Shown here: positions 6,313 through 14,501 of the stretch, piece after piece | Position numbering within the stretch: the stretch's first letter is position 1 | How the letters are laid out: the number at the start of each line of letters is the position of its first letter | Source of the DNA: Chrysochromulina tobinii | Lineage: Eukaryota; Haptophyta; Prymnesiales; Chrysochromulinaceae | Direction: 5' to 3' | Assembly: GCA_001275005.1 (NCBI GenBank) | Contig: JWZX01002714.1 | Span: 1-14,712 of the forward strand | Length of the DNA: 14,712 nucleotides | Translations under genes and position numbers: made by a program | Notes under the pieces: generated by a model | Told to the model about the DNA's origin: nothing | Databases searched by the model: none | Seen by the model: the letters and a program-made list of their open reading frames with translations, nothing else

Positions 6313-7580
6313 TTCGCTGCCTTATCAGCCGCAATCTTCTGCCGGATCTTTTCAATCTCGGTTGGCTCGGGCTCGAGCTCGGACTCCTTTTTCAGAGGGT
6401 CGAGCCACGTGGCGTCCTCTTCGAAGCGGCCGAGGGCGGCGCGCAGGTTCTTCTCGTCCTGCGCTAGCAGCGGGTAGCGCTCGTGTGCCGTGCGTATCTC
6501 GCCCACCCAGCTCGCTAGCTGCGCAGGCCGCACACCGACGCGCGCGTGCGACCAGAGCAGCATCACGAGCTGGCGCGACGAGTACCGGTCGAGCTGGCCC
6601 TCGACCTGCGTGGCGAAGGCGCCCATGAGCGGCGTGTGCGCCTCCGGGCTGCCGAGCACCGCGAACGCGAACGCGGCGTCCGAGACCTCCACCGGCTTGA
6701 AGCGCTTGAGGAAGCTCGCTTCGCTCATCTTGGCCGTCATCGGCCCGAGCAGAGCCACGGGCTGGTAGTTGAGCTTGGCGAAGCCCCACATGATGTTGGC
6801 GCAGTTCTGCGGGTTGAAGGTATGCAGCAGCTTCACCGTGAGCGCCTCGATCCGCTCAAGCAGCCGCACTGGCTTGCATTCGAGCACTGCGAGCGACCAG
6901 GTGATGAGCGAGAGGTGCTGCGCCTCGAAGGCCGTCTTGTCGAGGTGGTGCGAGACCTGCGAGAGCAGCGGCGTGAGCATGCGCGGTGGGAGGTAGCGCA
7001 GTGTCGCGCACGACCACATCGTGTCCGAGACAGAGCGCGGGTTGCTCTTGGGCGCACGCTCAACGGCAGCATCGATTAGCAGCACAAAACGCTCGTCGCG
7101 CAGCACGCGGTCGCGCTCGGCGCGCGCCGTCTTGAGGTAAGAGGCAATGCGGTGCAGCGCGGTCGCCACGTTGACGCTGTTCAAGATTGCCTCGTTGTCC
7201 TGCACGAGCGCGAGCACGGCGTCTGCGTCCGCCGCCTTTGAGAGTTGGTTGTTGAGTGCTCCGCAGCGGCTCGCAAGCACGGCGGCGGGCAGACCGCCCC
7301 AATCTTCCACCGGATCTCGAGATTCCACCGGCGCAGCTGTTGGCGAGGTGCCGTTGCTGGAGCGCGTGGCCGGCCGCTCTGTTTGCTGGTTCGTCTGTGG
7401 CTGCTGCGCGCTCTGCTTCATCGTCGGCCCGTTAGCTCGAGCGTCGCTGATCGGCTGATTCATGCGGACCAGCGCATGCCGCACGGCCGCTGCTGCGAGC
7501 GGCGACGGCGTGAAGAAGAAGAGCGGCGCCGCGGGCAGCGTCACGCCGGCGACGAGGCCGAGATGGAGACCCAAGGACAT
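6294..7580 (-). CDS. Octotricopeptide-like (OPR/Tbc2-like) organelle RNA-binding protein
   Basis: The complete 428-residue frame starts at ATG. The first 38 residues are hydrophobic and free of acidic residues, with a Leu/Ala-rich core and a Phe triplet (21-23), consistent with organelle (probably plastid) import. A low-complexity Gln/Pro/Thr linker runs to about residue 90. From about 130 to 362 there are five to six degenerate helical repeats of roughly 38 residues, each with a helix of the type seen in SVSDTMWSCATLRYLPP (183-199), LSLITWSLAVLECKP (223-237), CANIMWGFAKLNYQP (260-274), VSDAAFAFAVLG (298-309) and LVMLLWSHARVGVRP (338-352). Repeats of this kind occur in octotricopeptide proteins such as the Chlamydomonas translation factor Tbc2 and in FASTK-like proteins, which bind organelle transcripts to stabilise or translate them. 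A charged helical tail (388-424) ends the protein. No RAP domain is seen. The target RNA cannot be inferred. Confidence 0.75.
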   Translation of the reverse strand: MSLGLHLGLVAGVTLPAAPLFFFTPSPLAAAAVRHALVRMNQPISDARANGPTMKQSAQQPQTNQQTERPATRSSNGTSPTAAPVESRDPVEDWGGLPAAVLASRCGALNNQLSKAADADAVLALVQDNEAILNSVNVATALHRIASYLKTARAERDRVLRDERFVLLIDAAVERAPKSNPRSVSDTMWSCATLRYLPPRMLTPLLSQVSHHLDKTAFEAQHLSLITWSLAVLECKPVRLLERIEALTVKLLHTFNPQNCANIMWGFAKLNYQPVALLGPMTAKMSEASFLKRFKPVEVSDAAFAFAVLGSPEAHTPLMGAFATQVEGQLDRYSSRQLVMLLWSHARVGVRPAQLASWVGEIRTAHERYPLLAQDEKNLRAALGRFEEDATWLDPLKKESELEPEPTEIEKIRQKIAADKAAKDGTWQ

Positions 7581-7758
7581 CGCTGCTCACGCCACGTTGA
7601 TTCTGAGAACTCGGCGACGGCAATTTTTTCACGCCGCTTTTGGCTCCGCTGCAAGCGTGATGGGAAGAACCAAGCCTCCTGTTACGATTTTCTTTGATGT
7701 TTCGTATGAAGGTTTTCGCGTCTCGGAGGGCGGCGGGCGCGTTGATTGGCGCGTCTTT
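7581..7758. promoter_or_regulatory. Shared upstream region of two divergent genes
   Basis: The OPR gene starts at 7580 on the minus strand and the nuclease-helicase gene starts rightward at 7759 (or 7660), so both must be driven from this interval or from the neighbouring coding sequence. It is richer in T-runs than the flanking exons (for example near 7623-7645 and 7685-7720), which supports a non-coding role. No specific element is recognised. Confidence 0.55.
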
Positions 7759-10700
7759 ATGCTGACGCTCCTGGGCAGCAGCAGTCCAATAGCCTACCAC
7801 CGTTTGCGAGTGCCATGTGCTACACGAACACATCGGGCGCCGTTGCGCCTGCGCGCCAGCACCCCGCTGTCTCTCAGCAAAAAGCTGTGGTCGCCCTCCG
7901 ACCTCACCCTCTTCGCCGAATCGCCATGGGCCTCTTGGCTCGAACGACTCGCCCGAGAGCAACCGACGCACCCGCTTGCGAGCGCGATGGACGCGCCAGA
8001 TGCCTTCTTGCAGATGCTCGGCCGCAAGGGCGCGGAGAGCGAGGCGGCCGTGCTGCGCTCGCTGCGTGAGAGCTGCAGAGACGACTGGATTGACCTTTCA
8101 GCTGTGCGTGGCTCGGCAGAGGAGCGGGTGGCTGCGACACAGGATGCGCTCGCGAAACGTCCCGCCGTCATCTACCAGGCGCCGCTACTCGGCGGCGGCT
8201 TCTTTGGCATCGCCGACTTTCTCGTGCGTGTCGACGATGACGCGGACCGCGCACCGATCGCGGAGGCGCCGGGAGCGGCTGCGGGCGCCGCCACTCAGTA
8301 CATGGTGTGGGATGCGAAGCTAGGGCGCCATCCGCGGCCGTCGCAAGTGCTCCAGCTGTGCTGCTACGCCGAGATGCTCGCCGCACAGCAGGGCGCGCCC
8401 GTCGAGCGCGTGGGCCTTGTGCTTGGCGCCTCGCCGCTCGTGCTTCGCGTCGCCTCGTACGACGCCCTGTACCGCCGGGTGCGCGAGCGCTTCCTCGCCG
8501 CGCAGGACGCTTTCGACCCGCTGGATCCGCCGCCGCCGCCCGACCCGCGCATCGCAACCGGTCGCTGGTCGAGCCTCGCCGCCTCTGAGCTCGAGCGGCG
8601 TGACGACCTGCGACGCGTCGCGCGCCTCTCGCGCCTCCATGCTGTGCGGCTGCGCGCGGCTGGCGTGCACACGGCCACACAGCTCGCCTCGCTCGACGAC
8701 GCGGCTCGCGCCGAGAGCGCCGCCAGCGGTGGTGCAGGCGTTCGTGCGGGCCGCGACGCCTTGGAAGAAGTCGCCGGCGTGCCGCCGCCCGTCGTGCGCC
8801 GCTTGGCACGCCAGGCCGCACTGCAGCGCCGCGCGAGCCAGCATCCCGACCAGCCACCGCCATTCGATGTGCTTCGCGGCGCCTGCACACCGGGCTCGGG
8901 GCTCGCGCTGCTCCCACGCCCGCACGCGGCCGACGCCTTCTTTGACCTCGAGGGGTTCCCCTTCGCTACGCTACCGGCCACTGCCGCGGGAGGGCTGCCC
9001 GATTTGCTCGCGCTCTCCTCCGCTGCCTCCGAGGACGCCGCTGCGGCGACCTCGGCCTCGGCCTCGGCCTCGGCCTCGGCCTCCGCCGCGGCCTTCGCCG
9101 CCCTCCCGGGCATGCTTCCCAAGGGCAGCCCCAGAGAGGTTGCGAGCGCAGCTGTGGAGACGCGGGCCGCGGCCATGTGGAGCGAGAGCGGGCGTGAGTA
9201 TCTGTGGGGGCTCAGCACGCGCCCTACTGAGCACCCTAACGCGAGCGACGACCAATCGAAGACGTCAAAGTCGGCGGCGGTGGCGGTGGCGGCGGCGGCG
9301 TCGGCGCCACGCGGCGGCGGCGAGTACCTCGCGTGGTGGGCACACGACGCCGCAGCGGAGCGCACAGCCTTTTGCGCCGCCGTCGACTGGATCGAGGCGC
9401 GGCGTCGCACACACCCGGGGATGCATGTGTACCACTACGGCGCGTATGAGGTGAGCGCGCTGCGCCGGCTAGCGGGGCGGTACGGTACGCGTGAGGAGGT
9501 CGTGGATGGGCTCCTGCGCTCAGGCGTGCTCATCGACTTGTACGAGGTGGTGCGGCACGGGCTGCTCCTCGGCGAGCCGAGCTACTCGATCAAGAATGTC
9601 GAGCGCCTCTACCGGCCCAAGCGCGACACCGAGGTGGGCAAGGGCGACCAGTCAGTCGCGGCGTACAATTCGTGGCTCGACGCGCCGGATGGGCCAGACG
9701 CGAGCACCTCCGAGACGCTTCGGGCGCTCGCCGAATACAACCGTGACGATTGTGAATCGACGCGCGCGCTCGCTGACTGGCTGTGGAGGTTACGCTGTGA
9801 GCGCTGTGGCCAACCGCCCGCGGCCCCCACCGCGAGCGAGGCTGCGGATACCCCCGCCGAGGCTTTTCCGGAGGCGGCGGAGGGTGAGGCGGCAGCCGAG
9901 GGCGACGCAGGCCTGCCTCAGGTCGTGGACGAGGAGGAGGCGGAGGTGGCGCGGCTCGAGGCCCTCTTGTGCGACAGGGGCGTGAGTTGGCCCGAGACGA
10001 GCGTGCTGTGCGACACCGAGGTGCGCGAGGCCCTTGATGACTCCTCGTGATTGCCTCCTAATGACCCTTGATTGCGTCCCTCCTCAGGTGCGCGAGACCC
10101 TCTCCGGCATGCTCCGCTTCCACAGGCGCGAGGCGAAGCCGCAGTGGTGGCGCCGGTACGAGTGGATCGCGCGGCCGCCCGCGGAGCTCGTGGCAGACCC
10201 TCGGACGCTCGGCGAGCTGCACCGGACCGAACGCGAGCCTTTCAAGTCGGCGCCGCGCAAGCGCCGGCTCGCGTACGAGTACCGATGGGCGCATCCGCAG
10301 CAGTCCAATCTCTGCGAGGCAAGCAACGTCGTGCTACGGGATGATGCGCCCTTCGTCATGGGCGCCGTGCTGGGCGCATCGGGCAACGGAGCGGCGGCGG
10401 AGGCGACGGCGCTCACCACGGCGCCCATAGACGGAAGCGGCGAGGAGTTGCGCAGCCTCGGGGCCACTCTGCTCAGCCTCGATCGCACCACGGGTCTCGC
10501 CCTCATCGAGTGTGGCCATGAGCCGCCGCAGCAGCTCAGCGTCCTGCCGAATGAGTTTGTGGACGGCGCTCCGGTGGCGCGCGCGCTGCGGCAGGTGGCG
10601 GCGGCCATGGTGGCCAAGCCGACGACGCGCATCGCCTTAGGGGAGCTGTTGGCCCGGCGTCGACCCACCGTGGCGCTGCCGAGCGCCGCCGCGGACGCTG

Positions 10701-12358
10701 CCGCGGGCGGCACCCCTCCTGCGGAGGGTCCGATGGCCCCGGTCTGTGCCGGGGAGGACGTCGTCGACGCTGCCGTCGCACGAGTGCTCGCTCTGCGGCG
10801 CTCGTACCTCTGCGTTCAGGGCCCGCCCGGCACGGGCAAGACGTACACCGCTGCCAGATGCATCGCCGCGCTCGTTGCGGAGGGACGGCGCGTAGGCGTC
10901 ATGGCCGTCTCGCACCGCGCGGTCACCCATCTGATGCGCCAATCGCTCGAGCTCATCGCTGAGGGTCATGGGCCTAGGGGCGCACCCGGTGAGCCCTTCA
11001 TCGACGGGCACGGCACAATCGCTCGCGCCGTACGCAGCTGCGCAGCGGTGCGCTTGGGCGGCTCAGCCGAGGAGCTTCATGAGTTGGAGCGCGTCTGTGC
11101 TGCCGCGAGCGACGACGCGAGAGGCTCCAAGGGCGACGGCGAGGGCCGCGACGGCGAGGGCCGCGACGGCGAGGGTGGCGCTGGCGAGGGTGGCGCTGGC
11201 GTGCTCCTCAGCGTGCGGCAGCTGAGCGGCGCGAGCGGGCTCAAAAAGGGGGGGCTCGCGGCCGCTGAGCTGCTCGTGGGCGGCACGGCGTGGGCGATGG
11301 CGAGCGAGGAGCTTTGTGCCCAGCTCGACGTACTCTTCATCGACGAGGCCGGGCAGCTTCCCCTCGCGCAGCTCGCCGGCGCCTCGCGCAGCGCGCAGTC
11401 ACTTGTGCTCCTCGGAGACCAGATGCAGCTGCCCGCACCCACCGAGGGGCACCACCCGGCTGCCTCTGGCGCCTCGTGCCTCGAATACCTCCTCCAGGGC
11501 GCCGAGACCGTGCCGCCCACCCTCGGCCTCTTCCTCCCCACTTCCTACCGGCTGCACCCGGCACTCTGTGAACTCGTCTCGCGACTCTCATACCGCGGCA
11601 AGCTCAAGCCGCACGCCGCGACCGCGTCGCGTAAGATCGTCCTCGCGCCCGACGGTTCGAGCGAGCTTGTGCGCAGGGCGCTTGGCGATCTCCCCAGAGC
11701 TCTCGCCGCCTCGGCCGAAGCTTCGCCAACGACGGGGCGGCCGCCCCTGCTCTGCGTGGCGGGCGTCGCGCACGTGCCGGTCGAGCACGAGGGCAACTCG
11801 CAAGCGAGCCAGGAGGAGGCGGGGCTCATCGCGTCGCTCTGCACGGAGCTGCTGCGCGCCGAGCTCGTCTTCGGGAGCGAGCGCCGCCCGCTTCGGCCCG
11901 AAGACTTGCTCGTGGTCGCACCGTATAATCTGCAAGTGCGCGTGCTCGAGGCGGCCCTCCCGCCGCGCGTGCGCGTGGGCACGGTCGATCGCTTCCAAGG
12001 GCAGGAGGCCCCCGTCGTGCTGCTCTCCTTGTGCCACTCCGACTTTGATAGCAGCGAGCGTGTCGACTCTGCCGCCGCCGATGTGGCCAAGGGCAGTGGC
12101 GGTGGTGTCGGTTGGGACGCTGCCGCTGGTTCATCGGGCGGCACCGTCGGCTCTGAGCGAGGCCTCTCCTTCGTCCTCAATCTCAACCGTCTCAACGTCG
12201 CCCTCTCACGCGCCCAGTGCCTCGCGCTGGTGATCAGCTCTCCACGGCTAGCGGAGGCGACGCCGAGATCGCTACAGCAGCAGAGAGAGCTGAGCGCCCT
12301 CTGCGCAATCATGGAGGCCTCGCCGCAGCTCAGCTGGTCGGCGCAGGATGCGACCTGA
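7759..12358 (+). CDS. TM0106-type RecB-like nuclease / RNase H-fold exonuclease / SF1 helicase fusion (two exons)
   Basis: Exons are 7759-10020 and 10088-12358, giving 1510 residues. Residues 40-240 are a Cas4/RecB-like PD-(D/E)XK nuclease with Glu in GAESEAA (93), Asp in GIADF (153), Asp-Ala-Lys (185-187) and the QLCCY motif (199-203). A helix-hairpin-helix-like linker follows (about 285-345). Residues 393-680 match a YprB-type RNase H-fold nuclease: FFDLEGFP (Asp396, Glu398), VYHYGAYE near 557-563 and YNRDDCES (660-667). The C-terminal helicase has all SF1 motifs: GPPGTGKT (999-1006), FIDEAGQ (about 1171-1177), GDQMQLP (1197-1203), SYRLHP (1240-1245), VDRFQGQE (1387-1394) and NRLNVALSRAQ (1454-1464). 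Low-complexity inserts (Ala/Ser, Gly-Glu-Gly-Arg-Asp) enlarge it beyond bacterial relatives. In such relatives the parts suggest DNA end processing, repair or replication. The first acidic residue is at 48, so an organellar presequence is possible. An ATG at 7660 is an alternative start, but the stretch before 7759 is T-rich and leader-like. Confidence 0.88.
9051..9080. repeat. Hexanucleotide CTCGGC repeat in the nuclease region
   Basis: CTCGGC is repeated five times in tandem. It encodes alternating Ala-Ser in the loop between the first strand and the next part of the RNase H-fold domain. It adds an unstructured insert that bacterial relatives would not need. Confidence 0.9.
10021..10087 (+). 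other. 67-bp intron at the nuclease/helicase junction
   Basis: The donor reads CCGAG|GTGCGCG and the acceptor CTCCTCAG|GTGCGC. A branch-like CTAAT lies at 10058-10062. The length is not a multiple of three and the unspliced frame stops at 10048-10050. Splicing joins Cys-Asp-Thr-Glu to Val-Arg-Glu-Thr and restores one frame through the helicase. The boundary segments 10019-10034 and 10086-10101 are 16-bp repeats with one mismatch. Confidence 0.9.
11131..11200. repeat. 15-bp coding repeat (Gly-Glu-Gly-Arg-Asp / Gly-Glu-Gly-Gly-Ala)
   Basis: Two units encoding GEGRD are followed by two encoding GEGGA, between helicase motifs Ia and II. This is a flexible, in-frame insertion into the helicase core region and does not break any motif. 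Confidence 0.85.
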
Positions 12359-12985
12359 GTGTGGAGCGAGTACAAGTAGCACAGCGAATACGCACTCCGC
12401 AATCACAATATCACATAGACGATTAGAGTCGAGGCAGACGACACTGCGCGCCGCGGACATGTTTCGACATACGTATTATTTTTCTCTGATTCGTCGGCAG
12501 CACTGCTGTGTGCTGGGAGAGAACGATCTCACTAGCGAAATCGAGTAGCCCGAGCGACGGCGCCGAGCGAGCGAGTAAACTGCTCTACAACTGCAGTACT
12601 CAGTACTTGTGTTGACCGAGGGGAGCGGAGCCGTCCATGCAACTTTGGCAGGCGCGCTCCGTGCACCAGCGTGTCCCCAGACGCTCATCTTCGGCCGACC
12701 GAAGGCCACACACCGGCCCAAGGCAACGCACGCGTGAGCGCGTGCACGTACTCCCCCACCCCTTTCCAAGCTATGTGTACTCGACGACTCCCCCACCCCT
12801 CATATCACATTAGGGCGCGGAGATGGAGTGAGCGTGGGGGGACCGCGAAGAAACTGAACTGAACTGAACTGCCCGAGATGACCACGCTCCAATGGGCCAA
12901 ACAGAACGAACAGCTGCATGTTTGGAGTATGCGCGCGGCGCGAGCGGTCCACAGAGAAAGACAACACGCGCCATAGGATCCGCCT
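12359..12985. other. Spacer between the helicase gene and the next plus-strand gene
   Basis: This interval should hold the 3' untranslated region of the nuclease-helicase gene and the promoter of the gene starting near 12986. No coding frame carries a recognisable domain. An ACTCCCCCACCCCT segment is repeated near 12749-12763 and 12787-12801, and AACTG is repeated four times at 12852-12871. An upstream exon of the next gene may hide here, because an AG just before 12977 would be a usable acceptor, but no convincing exon was found. Confidence 0.5.
12852..12871. repeat. AACTG pentanucleotide repeat
   Basis: Four perfect tandem copies of AACTG lie in the presumed promoter region of the unidentified gene at 12986. 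This looks like an ordinary microsatellite. Confidence 0.9.
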
Positions 12986-14122
12986 ATGCACCGGTGCGCT
13001 TGCTTTGGCTGGTGCAACACAGAGCAGATTCAAGCTTTCCTCTCCGGCCTGCCGTCCAGTGTGACCATTCGCGACAGTCCATGGTACAGCTTCCTCAGAA
13101 ATGTGTACCACTCAGATCCAGCGTTGCCGATCAATTTGACGGCCTTTGGCACATTCATGTTTGCTGCCGCTTCTGAAGACGCCCCCACTGTTTTCGATAC
13201 CGATTGCGCAGCATTGGGTGCAGCGAAATCCTGGTGTGGTGCCGAACGATGCGGCGCTTGGATTAATACATCGATGCCCATGCTCTCTCTGGGCCGCAGG
13301 AGGGGTTCGCTGGCACCGTGGTCGTGGAACATCAGCCAGCGCAAGCAGCATGATAAAGCTGTCGGCATGGGCGTGCTCTACTCTTCGGTCGACAGGGTGC
13401 GGCATATTGGCCAAGAGCAGCAGCTGGTCAAAGTGCACATTCACGGCCCTGCTCTCCTGCAAGACATTAGAAGCGATTTCCGCGGCCGACAGGTCATGCT
13501 GGTGCGGTCCAGGAAGTCGCCCATGTCGATCAAGATGTCTGACCACTTTCATCCGGATCACGAATGGGTCGAAGTCTATCGCACACTGACAAACTCGAGC
13601 TGGTACGCGAAAAACAACCTTTGGGAGGGAGTCAATTACGGCTGCTGGTTTTACCCTCTTCTCCCGCCTTTCCACCGTGGATCCGGCATCTTTGTCAATC
13701 TTGGAAGATCGATGCGTTTCTGGAGCCGCGCAGACGCCAATCTCTACTTTCGAGACCTTGGGAACTGGACGATAGAGGACGGAGTGCTGAGCTCGACGAG
13801 TGACTTGAGCATGTACGCTGGACGACACAACAAGCACGCGGTAAAGATGCTCGATGCTCACTGGGCCACGAAGGCAAACGGCTTGGGATACGACAGCATA
13901 CAACTTCTGGCCGGTGCCGATGGCATGCCAGAGTTGGTGATAGCCAGGTCTGTCTGCCTGCGGCAGACTAGTCGCACGGCCATAAGAACGTGCCCCCCCC
14001 TGGACCTGCGAACGGGCGAAAGGGCCTCGCTCGAGTGTCGATGCTCAGACGAGCGCAGTGTGTTAAATTGTTTGGGTGGTGTCGGGCCGGCCCGAACTCA
14101 GGGTGGGGACGGACACCCTTGA
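12986..14122 (+). CDS. Unidentified Cys-rich, probably luminal or secreted protein
   Basis: I do not recognise the family. The 378-residue frame has aromatic-rich, conserved-looking segments: GVNYGCWFYPLLPP (215-228), RGSGIFVNLGRSM (231-243), NGLGYDSIQLL (298-308) and PELVIARSVC (315-324). A Cys-rich tail follows (Cys336, 351, 353, 362). It has twelve cysteines and five potential N-glycosylation sites (Asn50, 94, 115, 203, 260). Together these suggest a protein that folds in the secretory pathway. However, the N-terminus has no signal peptide: it starts Met-His-Arg-Cys-Ala-Cys. Either the true start is in an upstream exon (the frame is open back to 12977, directly after an AG) or the gene is expressed from this ATG. 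The pattern of conserved Gly/Trp/Asp segments looks enzyme-like, but no catalytic motif can be named. Residues after about 363 look less conserved. Confidence 0.6.
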   Translation: MHRCACFGWCNTEQIQAFLSGLPSSVTIRDSPWYSFLRNVYHSDPALPINLTAFGTFMFAAASEDAPTVFDTDCAALGAAKSWCGAERCGAWINTSMPMLSLGRRRGSLAPWSWNISQRKQHDKAVGMGVLYSSVDRVRHIGQEQQLVKVHIHGPALLQDIRSDFRGRQVMLVRSRKSPMSIKMSDHFHPDHEWVEVYRTLTNSSWYAKNNLWEGVNYGCWFYPLLPPFHRGSGIFVNLGRSMRFWSRADANLYFRDLGNWTIEDGVLSSTSDLSMYAGRHNKHAVKMLDAHWATKANGLGYDSIQLLAGADGMPELVIARSVCLRQTSRTAIRTCPPLDLRTGERASLECRCSDERSVLNCLGGVGPARTQGGDGHP

Positions 14123-14501
14123 TGCGAAAATAACCCTCCACAGGGATGTCTCGCAAAACTTAACGCAAAACTATTCTGAACGCACGGCACCTTCGCTTTC
14201 GCCTTCGCTCATCTCGCTTGCCGCATTTTCCGCCGTTTTCGGGGGTACCGGCCGGCACCCACCGGCCGCTACGCGTCAGTGGCGCGCGTTTTCATTTCGC
14301 CGACCGCTTTCGAGCAGGCACGGGGAGGCGCTCTGGGAGCGGGAGGCGGCAGGGTCGTGAGGGGGCGGCCTCTTCTGAGTCGGCCACGGGGTTAGCCTCT
14401 TCTGCGTGTGCGTTCTGGTGGGTCGGGATGGTTGTGAGGTTCGTATGTTCCAATTGGATTGTCGCATTCTACATTCACAGAGAAAAACCTCAGCGCGCGC
14501 G
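14123..14501. other. Spacer upstream of the right-edge reading frame
   Basis: No convincing gene is present. A TTCGC-rich stretch lies near 14190-14216, and GC-rich palindromic sequence (GGCCGG) near 14248-14270. A pyrimidine-rich ATTCTACATTCACAG at 14466-14480 resembles a splice acceptor, so the partial frame to the right may belong to a spliced gene. Confidence 0.5.

Noticed and set aside
8364-9410. Minus-strand frame of about 348 codons inside the nuclease region
   Set aside because: It overlaps exact catalytic motifs on the plus strand, and its own translation is low-complexity Ala/Arg/Ser.
10034-12358. A separate helicase gene starting inside the end of the nuclease frame
   Set aside because: The apparent start is a TTG inside a sequence with clean donor, branch-like and acceptor signals. 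Splicing joins the two frames into the fusion order known from bacterial relatives, so one spliced gene explains the data better than two overlapping genes or a frameshift.
11316-12402. Alternative frames of about 300 codons on both strands within the helicase
   Set aside because: They are shadow frames caused by high GC. The helicase motifs lie only in the annotated frame.
12800-13111. Minus-strand frames overlapping the start of the gene at 12986
   Set aside because: They run through the AACTG microsatellite, show no domain and conflict with the better supported plus-strand frame.
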